From contig URKJ01000021.1 of assembly GCA_900548385.1 (NCBI GenBank), forward strand, positions 18,001 through 82,000: a DNA stretch of 64,000 nt. Reading direction: 5' to 3'. This document shows positions 1 through 8,146 of this stretch, piece after piece; positions within the stretch are counted from its first letter, which is position 1, and each line of letters begins with the position of its first letter. This DNA is from an uncultured bacterium. GTDB lineage: Bacteria; Verrucomicrobiota; Lentisphaeria; Victivallales; UBA1829. Position numbers and translations under genes: made by a program. Below the pieces are notes generated by a model, which did no database searches, was not told where the DNA came from, and saw only the letters and a list, made by a program, of their open reading frames with translations.

Positions 1-1175
1 ACAAACTCGTACAAATTGATTTCACTCAGGTTTGGGACGGAAAACCGACCGATGACTATGATGATGTATGGGAGTTGCTCCTTTTTATGCTAGATGATTA
101 TGGAAAACAACCGGGCGCTCCATATTGGGAAATGTTGAACTTTTCCGGTGGCGGTCCACAAGAACCTCCGATTGGCGGTGTGAGCTTCAAACGGATTGAG
201 AATCCCAAGCCCCTGAATTCATTTCAGCAGTTATTAAATCTCTGTTCGGTTACTCCGGGAAGCGGAAATGCCGTGTGGGTATCTTGCTTGCTCCAGCTTT
301 ATGCGGCGGGCGGCAATCTGAATGCGGATGCCATCACTGCGGAAAAACATTTGAATGAATTCGTTCCGCAATGGTATGAGAAACAAAACAAACCGGACGA
401 AGATAACAACGAATTGCAGGAAGACCGAATGGCTCTTTCCGTTCAGTGGCTGGGCGCGGATGGATCGGCCGTCTGGGAGTTGCTGAAACCGCGTGGCGAT
501 TGGACTTTCCGGGAGCTGGTGAAAAAGTTTCTGGACGCGCTGGATTCCCCGCAGGCATTGGATAATCTGAAAAAAGGTTCGTCCTTGAAAGAATTTTTGA
601 AAGTAACGCCGCTTGTCATTGTCGTGGGCTCGGCGACCGGCATCGGTTATACATGGTTTAACCATATTCATTTTGAATGGCCGTTTTTCATTTTGTTTCT
701 GCTCGTAATATATGGCGTTTTTGCCGCGTCATGGGGACTTTGTTATCTCTGCGAACACAGTAAAACGGGACGCGGGACAAAGAAAACTTGGAATCCGGCG
801 GAGTTGATTCTGTCGCGTTTGTTTGATTGTCATTGGGGATACGCAGAGGGAAAATTCGGAAAAATCCGCAATCTTGACGGAAAGTTGTTGTTGGAACTTT
901 CTCCCGACAATCTTTTGGAGGTTCGTGGAAGAAATGAGGATTTCGGCGGGTTTTCATTATTTATCCTGAAATGCCTGATTCGAAACGGGACGGGGCAACC
1001 CAAACGGGTTGAAATCGACAATCGGTATATCAATCCCACCGTTATGGACTTTTTCCTGTTTCTGGATGGATTTGACCATTCGACATATCAGGAGATTGTA
1101 AACGGGCCAGTAAATGCTGGAGCCTTGCTGTGGAAACGCCCGGATGACGACAACGAACCGGAGGCGAAGAAATGA
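1..1175 (+). CDS. Membrane protein of unknown function, 5' end outside window
   Basis: The reading frame is open from base 3 with no stop, so the gene probably starts before the window. A TTG at 75 could start it, but a G-rich stretch abuts it with no proper spacing. The visible part is about 390 residues. A soluble N-terminal part of about 200 residues is followed by two hydrophobic segments (about nt 609-660 and 675-750) and a soluble C-terminal part. No known motif was recognised. The last codons (EAKK, stop) double as the ribosome-binding site of the next gene, whose ATG overlaps the stop by 4 nt. It is the first visible member of the accessory operon. Function unknown. Confidence 0.75.
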   Translation, partial: KLVQIDFTQVWDGKPTDDYDDVWELLLFMLDDYGKQPGAPYWEMLNFSGGGPQEPPIGGVSFKRIENPKPLNSFQQLLNLCSVTPGSGNAVWVSCLLQLYAAGGNLNADAITAEKHLNEFVPQWYEKQNKPDEDNNELQEDRMALSVQWLGADGSAVWELLKPRGDWTFRELVKKFLDALDSPQALDNLKKGSSLKEFLKVTPLVIVVGSATGIGYTWFNHIHFEWPFFILFLLVIYGVFAASWGLCYLCEHSKTGRGTKKTWNPAELILSRLFDCHWGYAEGKFGKIRNLDGKLLLELSPDNLLEVRGRNEDFGGFSLFILKCLIRNGTGQPKRVEIDNRYINPTVMDFFLFLDGFDHSTYQEIVNGPVNAGALLWKRPDDDNEPEAKK

Positions 1176-2326
1176 ACCTTTCTGATCTGTATGCGATTTG
1201 CTGTCTGCTGGTCTGGGGCGGCACGATTGGATTTGCCGTGGCAATGCTTTGTCAGGGAAAGTCGAACCATAGCACAGACAAAACGTTTCCAAGCGGAGCA
1301 TTTTTAGCTGCGTTGATTGTCGGAATTCTATTGCAAATGATTCTACAGGTCGGGAATCCCAACTATCTATCCTATTTCTTGTGGTTTTTCGCATCGCTTC
1401 TCGCCGTAACCGGACTAATAACCCGTCGATTTCGAATGCAGAGAGCCGGAACCATTTTCATCACCGTTGGAACGATATTTTTATACTTCTTTTTCACGAA
1501 TAGCGGTTATACGTCGGGAAGCGATGGCAGACTGAAGGCTCAATTGATTTTATTTACTAATACATTGGCGGACACGGCTAAAAAGGATAAAAATATCTAT
1601 CCGACCGGAATTTTGAATGACCGTCATCCGGCTTTGACGGCAAATGTTGAATTGGCGGAAGCGATGAAGAATCTCACCCGGATTCCGCTGTGGCACACCG
1701 CATTCACTGATTTGTATAAAAATGCGCCGTTGCCGCTTTTTGAGTTCCAAGCCGGAACGATTGCCGATAATCAGGAAGCGTTGTTGAAACACGCCCGACA
1801 GGAACACAAGGGCGGCAACGCCATGCGCCCGGTGCGGCGGATGCTTTACAGAATCAGCCGATATGCTATTCCGATAACGGTTATTTTGGGGTTATTGATG
1901 ATTGGAGCGATTTTGTTGCGTAAGCGGCGAAAATACCGGCGAAAATACCGCAAAGAATTTCTCCGCCGTCCCCGTCTGGATGATGAAGAATATTTACATG
2001 AAGGCAATTTTGCGTCCGATTCTGTTGATGCGAAAATCGCTTTGGCTTTACGACAAATCATTGCCGAAAAAGCCAAGATTCCGCCTGATGTTATTACTCT
2101 TGATTTGTTGTGGCATGATATTTACAGCCTGCCGCATATTGATGAACTAACTTTTGATGCTGTTGGTATTATTATGGAATTAGAGGCAAAACTTCAAATT
2201 TCCATCTCTGATGAAAGTCTTGAACGTTGCGTTTTTGATCCATCGCTTGCGGCATACGCAAAAGAGAAAACCTTGTTCGACTTTGTTAATGTACTTGCAA
2301 AGGCAATAACGGAGGCGAAGAAATGA
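1172..2326 (+). CDS. Multi-pass membrane protein with C-terminal acyl-carrier-like domain
   Basis: The protein has 384 residues. Four hydrophobic segments lie near the N-terminus (about 7-27, 43-62, 66-84, 92-109), then an extra-membrane loop and a fifth segment (231-250). A very basic stretch follows (249-266, many K/R), which should be cytoplasmic. Residues 287-384 resemble the DUF1493/acyl-carrier fold, with a helix, a DEL motif and a helix carrying IIMELEAKL. Where carrier proteins have the phosphopantetheine serine (DSL), this protein has Glu325, so it probably is not a working carrier. That alignment is my own reading. ATG overlaps the upstream stop (ATGA) and the 3' end overlaps the next gene the same way, so it is translationally coupled on both sides. 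Confidence 0.75.
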   Translation: MNLSDLYAICCLLVWGGTIGFAVAMLCQGKSNHSTDKTFPSGAFLAALIVGILLQMILQVGNPNYLSYFLWFFASLLAVTGLITRRFRMQRAGTIFITVGTIFLYFFFTNSGYTSGSDGRLKAQLILFTNTLADTAKKDKNIYPTGILNDRHPALTANVELAEAMKNLTRIPLWHTAFTDLYKNAPLPLFEFQAGTIADNQEALLKHARQEHKGGNAMRPVRRMLYRISRYAIPITVILGLLMIGAILLRKRRKYRRKYRKEFLRRPRLDDEEYLHEGNFASDSVDAKIALALRQIIAEKAKIPPDVITLDLLWHDIYSLPHIDELTFDAVGIIMELEAKLQISISDESLERCVFDPSLAAYAKEKTLFDFVNVLAKAITEAKK

Positions 2327-3936
2327 TGAATCCATCGATATCGGATGATTTCATTTCCGCCAATACCAATACTGGCGAAATCTCTGTTGGAACGGTAAAA
2401 ATCTATACCGCTATTCCCCCCGGTGAAGTAAAAAAATCCTTTCGGAAGTTCATCACCGAAACAGGCAGTAATATCCCATGGGAACGGATTTACCTGACCA
2501 TCGGTCAATATTATTTGCATCTGTATTTCAATTCCGGGAAACTGGATTCTCTCACGCTTGGACTATGGAAAGATGAAGTCTATGAATATGATATGGAGAA
2601 AGTGAAAGCGCTTTGTGCCAACCTTTTTGCAGAAGCCGAATATTTCCCGTGGGGAACAGCATATATTGTTAATGGACAATGTCATGATGAACCACCGGGC
2701 ATCTCAATCCACTTTTGCTTGACGAAACCTGATACATCTTCCCCCTCTACGCGAGCTTCCCGAAAGAGTAAATTCAAAATAACTTTTTACAGTCTTCCAC
2801 CGTTACTTCTGCTTCTCGCGTGGCTGTGGCCGGTCAATAACGGCATCACCCGTTGGCTGATTGTTTTCGGCACAATCGGCGTTTTGACTGACATGGTGTT
2901 CATTGCTGACCGACTGTGGCGAAGAAAACGGAAGTCGGTTTATATTTTCCTTCTCGCAGCCGTCGGACTGATTGCCGGACTATTGGTGCCGAGTTTATCT
3001 TCCACGCCGCTGTTTGCCCGTTTGAGAAATCAGTACGTTCAGGAATTAAGATCGTATGAAGGAACCCGCTATCTTTGGGGCGGGGAAAACCGGTTCGGGA
3101 TTGATTGTTCCGGTCTGCCGCGCAAAGCGATGCGGAATGCGCTGGTCATAACCGGGTTGAAAAACGGAAACAGCGATTTCATTTTGTCGGCATTGAAAAA
3201 CTGGTGGTTCGACGCTTCGGCAAAAGCGCTATCCGAGGGGTATCGGAACTGCGTCTATCCGCTGAATGTTTCGGGGACGGTGAAAGACAGTCCGACTTAC
3301 TTTCTGCAGCCCGGCGACCTCGCCATTACCGATGATGGGGTGCATGTGATGATTTATCTATCGCCGAATGAATGGATTTCCGCCGATCCTGAACAAGACA
3401 AAGTTGTGATTGAACATCCGTCCGAATCGAAAAATCCATGGTTCACCCGCCCGGTGCATTTTTTCCGTTTTCGCCTGTTCCAAAATGCGGAAATCCGTTC
3501 GGGAGCAAGAACGGAAAGTATGAGAACAGCGTGGCAAAATTTTTTGAAAGGCTCTCAAACCGGATGCTGTCTTTCCACACCGGATACCTATGCGAAAAAT
3601 CCCCATTGGAATGTTTTTGTCAGTTGCGGACACGATTATACTCTTTCTTTTCTCGCGGAACGCTTGGATTCCAAGACCGCGACCGGGCAATATTTTTGCG
3701 GTTGGCCGAAAATGAACGAAGGAGAAGTCGCCTTGGTTTGTCTGGAGCGGATTTCTGGTAAATCCATTTTAAAATATTCCGGCAATCGTTCAACACTGAA
3801 AAAAATCATCGCGAATGCTGACGGTCTTGCCGCACCATATTTTTATGTTGTATCAGAAATACTTAAAAATCCCGAGGCGCTTGACCCCGTCCGGGACTAT
3901 CTGCTTGAGTCGGAAAAATCGGAGGTGAAGAAATGA
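2323..3936 (+). CDS. Membrane-anchored NlpC/P60-like protein
   Basis: The protein has 537 residues. An N-terminal soluble domain of about 140 residues is unrecognised. Three hydrophobic segments follow (about 155-170, 178-195, 206-225), then an NlpC/P60-type region from about 235: YEGTRYLWGG, the DCSG motif with candidate nucleophile Cys262, and His341 in DDGVHVMIYL. NlpC/P60 enzymes normally hydrolyse peptidoglycan peptides or related amides, so a role at the cell wall is likely if the domain is exported. A further 150 C-terminal residues are unassigned. It overlaps the genes on both sides by 4 nt. The two catalytic residues make the family call fairly good; the substrate is unknown. Confidence 0.75.
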   Translation: MMNPSISDDFISANTNTGEISVGTVKIYTAIPPGEVKKSFRKFITETGSNIPWERIYLTIGQYYLHLYFNSGKLDSLTLGLWKDEVYEYDMEKVKALCANLFAEAEYFPWGTAYIVNGQCHDEPPGISIHFCLTKPDTSSPSTRASRKSKFKITFYSLPPLLLLLAWLWPVNNGITRWLIVFGTIGVLTDMVFIADRLWRRKRKSVYIFLLAAVGLIAGLLVPSLSSTPLFARLRNQYVQELRSYEGTRYLWGGENRFGIDCSGLPRKAMRNALVITGLKNGNSDFILSALKNWWFDASAKALSEGYRNCVYPLNVSGTVKDSPTYFLQPGDLAITDDGVHVMIYLSPNEWISADPEQDKVVIEHPSESKNPWFTRPVHFFRFRLFQNAEIRSGARTESMRTAWQNFLKGSQTGCCLSTPDTYAKNPHWNVFVSCGHDYTLSFLAERLDSKTATGQYFCGWPKMNEGEVALVCLERISGKSILKYSGNRSTLKKIIANADGLAAPYFYVVSEILKNPEALDPVRDYLLESEKSEVKK

Positions 3937-4415
3937 CCGATATCAACGGCAACGATAATTTTTGTTTTAGAGCACTCATTCCGCGCCTTTCCTCGCTCCG
4001 GGAGCTGGTCGAGTTCATCTTATGTCGTTCGCGGGAGAGTTATGTGCGGCCGAGTATGTACGGCTTGATTCCTTCCGGCTACCGCGCGTTTCTTGGCGCA
4101 CAACTGCTTTGTTTGGAGCGATGTGTCAAAAACGCCATGTCGGACTATCCGCTCAATTCGCTCGGAGAATTTTCAGCCGTCGCCTTTCGGGACTTTGACG
4201 ATATCATCGGCAAACACCGTGAGTTGTTGACGCGGTTTGAAGATGTCTGTCCATCATCGAATCTGCCGCCGATAGCGGCGGAACGGTTGGCCGATGTGCT
4301 TTTGAATGCTTTGCGGGAAGCCTACGCTCATCCGGAATGGTATGTCGCGCCGACATCTATGAAACAAGACCCGTGCCGAATGTTTGCCGAACTTACCGTT
4401 TCATCTCTTTTGTGA
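3933..4415 (+). CDS. Hypothetical protein, possibly the 5' half of a frameshifted gene
   Basis: The protein has 160 residues, no recognised motif and no membrane segment. The start is firm: ATG overlaps the upstream stop and the nearly identical coupling box lies before it. The end is doubtful. The next frame (4384-4962) is open, overlaps this one by 32 nt and has only a TTG start with no clear ribosome-binding site. The two could be one gene of about 340 residues broken by a +1 frameshift near 4384-4415, or two overlapping genes. Function unknown. Confidence 0.55.
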   Translation: MTDINGNDNFCFRALIPRLSSLRELVEFILCRSRESYVRPSMYGLIPSGYRAFLGAQLLCLERCVKNAMSDYPLNSLGEFSAVAFRDFDDIIGKHRELLTRFEDVCPSSNLPPIAAERLADVLLNALREAYAHPEWYVAPTSMKQDPCRMFAELTVSSLL

Positions 4416-4962
4416 AGAAATCCTTGAAGTGTGGGATGCTTTGCATGACAATTTTGCGGAATATGCCGGATGGAGCATGAATTTTGTTTTTCTGCCGTTT
4501 GGAAACTCACGGGATGAAAGGTTGTCTTTTGCCGATCCGGTGTTGACTTTGACGGAAAACTTTGCCGCCGTCATCGCCTCCATAGAGAATCGAATCGCCG
4601 GAATATCGGCATATTATGCGTGGCGCAAGCAACGCCGGAAACCAATTCTGATTTCCGGAACATGGCAGGCAAAAAGCGAGTTTTCTTATTGGAATTGCGC
4701 TGAATTGTCTTTTTCCGAAAAAGCGGAAGTAACGCTGACGTGCGGCAAGAACCGCCATGAATCGGATTCCCTCTCCGGGAGTTATATTTTCACCGACGAT
4801 ACCAGCATTCGCACTTCGCTTTTTCTGAACGAGGATGGCCGGCGTGTTAGGCTCCTGCATTCGGAAGGAATGCAGTTGATTTTGCAGCATTCGCCCCGAT
4901 GCATTTCTTTGCATGCTCTTAACGGCCAGATTATTAAGTTTTATCCGGAGGCGAAACCATGA
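4384..4962 (+). CDS. Hypothetical protein, possibly the 3' half of a frameshifted gene
   Basis: The open frame has 192 codons. The first possible start, TTG at 4384, lacks a good ribosome-binding site, and the next ATG is well inside at 4477. This favours it being the continuation of the frame at 3933-4415. It is a soluble protein; the C-terminal half looks beta-rich (alternating hydrophobic stretches such as VTLTCG and QLILQHSP). No family was recognised. The last codons (PEAKP, stop) include another GGAGGCGAA ribosome-binding site, and an ATG overlaps the stop. It is part of the accessory operon. Confidence 0.5.
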   Translation: MPNLPFHLFCEEILEVWDALHDNFAEYAGWSMNFVFLPFGNSRDERLSFADPVLTLTENFAAVIASIENRIAGISAYYAWRKQRRKPILISGTWQAKSEFSYWNCAELSFSEKAEVTLTCGKNRHESDSLSGSYIFTDDTSIRTSLFLNEDGRRVRLLHSEGMQLILQHSPRCISLHALNGQIIKFYPEAKP

Positions 4963-5030
4963 CCGCCCTTGCAAGACGCATGATAAAATGCTATTGTTAC
5001 AACACAAACACAAAGGAGCAATACCAATGA
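4959..5030 (+). CDS. 23-codon ORF coupled to both neighbours
   Basis: This tiny frame encodes 23 residues (begins MTALARR). Its ATG overlaps the upstream stop as ATGA, behind a GGAGGCGAA site. Its own stop overlaps the ATG of the DUF1963 gene, again as ATGA. It could be a short peptide, or simply a device to pass ribosomes from one gene to the next. No conservation evidence is available here, so it is a weak call. Confidence 0.3.
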   Translation: MTALARRMIKCYCYNTNTKEQYQ

Positions 5031-5962
5031 GCATAACGGATTTTTTCAAAAGATTGTTCCCTCAGCAAAAAACGACATTGCCGCCTCGTCCGGAATTTAT
5101 TGAGTCAATCCGGCAGGGACTGCAGGATGGTTCTCTTCACATCCGGGCAGTATACGGAATCGCCATTGATCGGGATACTCGTCCAAGCGGCTATGACGAT
5201 AAACGACTTCTTGAATTGTACTGGTCAATCAGAAAAGGTCGCGAACCCGAAGAGGAATTGATTCGCATCATCAAACAGGCCGATCGGGACTTCTGGAACA
5301 AACTGAAAGCCGAAAGCCGGAAAAACAAACAAAACAAACCGAAGAAATCCCGTCCGGCCATTCGTTTGAGAAAAAAACAGGAACGTCAAAAAAGCAAACT
5401 CGGTGGAAATCCGAATCTTCCGGATTCCATCGCATGGCCGGTGAACCCTCAGGGGATTCCATTGGATTTTCTCGCACAGATTTATTGTCCGGATTTACCC
5501 GGAGGACTTGGTCTTCCGGATACGGGAACACTCTTTTTCTTCTATGACGCGGAAGAGATGCCATGGGAGGGCGAAGGAGACGAAAAACGTTATCGTGCGG
5601 TCATATATACTTTGGAATCTCTGCCGGAAGCAACGCGAAGCTCCGGCGGACGCCCTCCATTCGGTGAAGTCTTTTTGACCTTTGAGCAGATGGAAACCTT
5701 TCCGCCTGACGATGACAGTTTTGAAGAAAATGACGATAATGATGCTGTGGAATGTGGAGCACACCATCAAATGCTCGGATATCCGGTATATATTCAAGAT
5801 GAAGATATGGCTCCCGGAAAAATTCTATTGCTTCAGCTCGATACCGATGATGATACCGGCTGGATGTGGGGTGATATGGGGATGATTTACTTCTGGATCG
5901 CACCGCAGGAGCTTGATGCCCGCAATTTTGATGACGTACGCCTGATCCTGGAGTGCCATTGA
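5027..5962 (+). CDS. DUF1963 (YwqG-like) protein
   Basis: The protein has 311 residues from ATG 5027, chosen because AAAGGAG lies 8 nt upstream; the frame is open further upstream but without a site. The first 100 residues are helical and unassigned. Residues 105-130 are very basic (K/R-rich). From about 125 it reads as DUF1963: LGGNPNLPDSIAWPV, FLAQIYCPDLP, GTLFFFYD, HQMLGYPVYIQ, LLLQLDTD and MIYFWI. This family is beta-rich, is known from B. subtilis YwqG, and is often seen in immunity-gene clusters. Its biochemical role is not established. It is the last gene of the first coupled set; a 204-nt gap with an inverted repeat follows. Confidence 0.85.
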   Translation: MSITDFFKRLFPQQKTTLPPRPEFIESIRQGLQDGSLHIRAVYGIAIDRDTRPSGYDDKRLLELYWSIRKGREPEEELIRIIKQADRDFWNKLKAESRKNKQNKPKKSRPAIRLRKKQERQKSKLGGNPNLPDSIAWPVNPQGIPLDFLAQIYCPDLPGGLGLPDTGTLFFFYDAEEMPWEGEGDEKRYRAVIYTLESLPEATRSSGGRPPFGEVFLTFEQMETFPPDDDSFEENDDNDAVECGAHHQMLGYPVYIQDEDMAPGKILLLQLDTDDDTGWMWGDMGMIYFWIAPQELDARNFDDVRLILECH

Positions 5963-6046
5963 AACCTGATGATAACAGAGAGGCGCAAAGGAAATTGCGA
6001 ACAAGGGAAAATCGGCATAAGTTTCAACGCAACTGAAATGGAATAA

Positions 6047-6090
6047 ATTATTTGGCAAATCCAAAAATGATTTTGAATTTGCCAAATAAT
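6047..6090. promoter_or_regulatory. 14-bp perfect inverted repeat, candidate operator
   Basis: ATTATTTGGCAAAT at 6047-6060 is repeated as its exact reverse complement at 6077-6090, with a 16-nt spacer. Each arm also contains a smaller palindrome, ATTTG-S-CAAAT, so it can be read as two 11-bp operator-like sites whose centres are 27 bp apart. It lies just upstream of the -35 box of the next promoter. No T-run follows, so it is more likely a protein-binding site than a terminator. Confidence 0.5.
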
Positions 6091-6093
6091 GGT

Positions 6094-6122
6094 TTGAAAA
6101 ATATTTTCGCACATGTTATATT
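6094..6122 (+). promoter_or_regulatory. Promoter for the AAA_14 ATPase gene
   Basis: TTGAAA at 6094-6099, 17 nt, TATATT at 6117-6122. This is a good sigma70-type promoter about 45 nt before the start at 6167, and it starts a second transcription unit within the accessory block. Confidence 0.6.
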
Positions 6123-6166
6123 GGAGATGAAGAGTTCCCAAAATATAGGCAGAGGTTCAAGATATT

Positions 6167-7390
6167 ATGTATATCAAACGAAATTTAACCGAGGCATTTT
6201 CCGCGGCCAATGATTATTTTCCCGTTCTGCTGCTGACCGGTCCCCGACAGGTCGGAAAAAGCACATTTTTAACGCATATCGCTGAACCGAATCGCAAATA
6301 TATCACGCTTGATGATATCAATTTGAGGATGCAGGCACAGGAGGATCCGCAACTTTTTTTGAGGAATAATCCGCCTCCAGTCATCATTGATGAAATCCAG
6401 TACGCCCCGGAACTCTTCCCCTACATCAAAATTGCGGTGGATGAGGCAAGACGCAGCAATCCTCTTCAGGCAAACGGTCTCTATTGGCTGACGGGAAGTC
6501 AGCAATTCAGCAGGATGAAAAATGTTTCCGAATCCTTAGCCGGACGTGTCGGAGTTTTTCAAATGCACGGACTGTCTTTGCAAGAGCGTATGGAGGTTAA
6601 AAAAGCTCCCTTTTTACCCCCGACCTGCAGTGCAGTTCCGTCGGCGAAGTTTTCGGAAAATGAATTGTATTCTTTGATCTGGCGCGGAAATTATCCGGGG
6701 GCAAAGGATTTTCCGGATGACCGCATCGGTCAATTCTATAATTCTTACATCCAAACTTATCTGGAGCGGGATATCAGTGCGCTGACACAGGTCGCGGACA
6801 AAAATACCTTTTATCGATTTTTGCAGGCAGTGGCCGCTCGTCAGGGACAACCCTTGAAATATGATTCCATTGCGCAGGATGCCGGGATCAGCCAGCCAAC
6901 CGCCAAGCAATGGATAAATCTGTTGGTCGCCTCCGGGATCGTCTATCTGTTGCAACCCTATAGTTCCAATTTGAATAAACGCCTGACCTCAATGCCCAAG
7001 ATTTATATGCTTGATGGCGGGCTGGCGGCGCATTTGTCGCGTTGGAGTTCGGCCGAGGTGTTGCGCGCAGGGAACATGAATGGAGCCTATTTTGAAGCGT
7101 GGTGCATCGCTGAAATCCTGAAAAGTTATTGGAATAACGGCGAAGAACCTCCGGTCTTTCTCTATCGGGACCGCGACAAACATGAAATTGATTTACTGAT
7201 TGAAAAAGACGGCTGTATTTATCCGGTGGAATTTAAGAAAGCCGCCAATATCAAAAAAGATGATATTAAAAATTTTGCCATCCTGCAAAAAGAAAAGCTG
7301 AAAATCGGCATGGGCGCATTGGTTTCGATGTACGAATCCGACATGCTTATCTCGGAGGATTGCCGAAATATTTTTGCCGGATGCCTATAA
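6167..7390 (+). CDS. AAA_14 / DUF4143 ATPase
   Basis: The protein has 407 residues. The P-loop is GPRQVGKST (25-33) and Walker B is VIIDEIQ (72-78). The C-terminal half matches DUF4143, ending in a nuclease-like EIDLLIE...YPVEFKK region. Such proteins are common in bacteria, often as solitary genes in many copies; their role is unclear, and a DNA- or toxin-related role has been suggested for some. It has its own promoter and operator-like repeat upstream. A strong GGAGG site for the next gene begins right after its stop. The family call is secure, the function is not. Confidence 0.9.
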   Translation: MYIKRNLTEAFSAANDYFPVLLLTGPRQVGKSTFLTHIAEPNRKYITLDDINLRMQAQEDPQLFLRNNPPPVIIDEIQYAPELFPYIKIAVDEARRSNPLQANGLYWLTGSQQFSRMKNVSESLAGRVGVFQMHGLSLQERMEVKKAPFLPPTCSAVPSAKFSENELYSLIWRGNYPGAKDFPDDRIGQFYNSYIQTYLERDISALTQVADKNTFYRFLQAVAARQGQPLKYDSIAQDAGISQPTAKQWINLLVASGIVYLLQPYSSNLNKRLTSMPKIYMLDGGLAAHLSRWSSAEVLRAGNMNGAYFEAWCIAEILKSYWNNGEEPPVFLYRDRDKHEIDLLIEKDGCIYPVEFKKAANIKKDDIKNFAILQKEKLKIGMGALVSMYESDMLISEDCRNIFAGCL

Positions 7391-7400
7391 GGAGGTTGCG

Positions 7401-7754
7401 ATGACAAAAGATATGAATTTGCGGGATACCGGAATCGTTTTGTCTTGGCTAAGCGGTCTTCTGGCGGCTTTGATGTCGTCTCTGGCGAGGATATGGGGCA
7501 AAACTGGCCTGGCAGCCTTGTTTGGGGAAGAGGCTCCGCTGCCGAATTTGACGGAATGTTTTTTTACCGTGTCTCACGGGTTCTGGCTTGTTCCGATTTG
7601 TACGGGAATCCTGTTGGTTACGACTCGAAAGCAAAAGGCCATTCAGGATACGGTCGTTCTCGCCTCATGGAGTCTCTCCGTGTTGTGGCTGGCTTATGTC
7701 ATTGCGGCGTTTCTGCTCCAGGTGATGGGGTTGGATTGGAGGCTTAGGATATGA
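7401..7754 (+). CDS. Small membrane protein
   Basis: The protein has 117 residues from ATG 7401, chosen for the AAGGAGG site 6 nt upstream. Three hydrophobic segments are visible: LSWLSGLLAALMSSL near the N-terminus, FWLVPICTGILLV in the middle, and a long C-terminal one. No family was recognised. Its end overlaps the next gene by 4 nt (ATGA), so the two are probably translated together. Confidence 0.65.
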   Translation: MTKDMNLRDTGIVLSWLSGLLAALMSSLARIWGKTGLAALFGEEAPLPNLTECFFTVSHGFWLVPICTGILLVTTRKQKAIQDTVVLASWSLSVLWLAYVIAAFLLQVMGLDWRLRI

Positions 7755-8146
7755 TAAACATCCGACAAAAACTTTTCCCGCCACGTTCTCCATTCTGCTG
7801 TCAGTTCTTTCAGTCGTTGTGGGAAAAACGGGAGAAACGCGGACTGTCCGTCATGGTTGAAGAGGACGATCACCAACCGCTCTTCTGGCTGCAAATGCGC
7901 GGACTTGATTCCGATAAAGAAGAACAGTATGCGCGAATCGGAAAGGCAACAACTGTCGACAAAAGCAAACTTTCCGAGTCCGATCTCACCACATCCTGCG
8001 AATTGACGCTTTGGACAAGAACGCCGATTCGGTATTGTCCGCATTGCGGAAAAAACTTGCATCGGTTTTACGGTCGTAATTGGAGAACACTGTTTGCTCC
8101 GGTTCCGGAACACCGTATGCCGGGAATAATAACGAAAGGCGAATGA
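7751..8146 (+). CDS. Small protein with a CPHCG motif
   Basis: The protein has 131 residues, soluble and charged. Near the C-terminus is RYCPHCGKNL, a half zinc-ribbon with one CxxC pair. A single pair may bind zinc together with another cysteine, as a dimer, or not at all. ATG overlaps the upstream stop and its own stop overlaps the start of the NADAR gene. Function unknown. Confidence 0.65.
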   Translation: MINIRQKLFPPRSPFCCQFFQSLWEKREKRGLSVMVEEDDHQPLFWLQMRGLDSDKEEQYARIGKATTVDKSKLSESDLTTSCELTLWTRTPIRYCPHCGKNLHRFYGRNWRTLFAPVPEHRMPGIITKGE

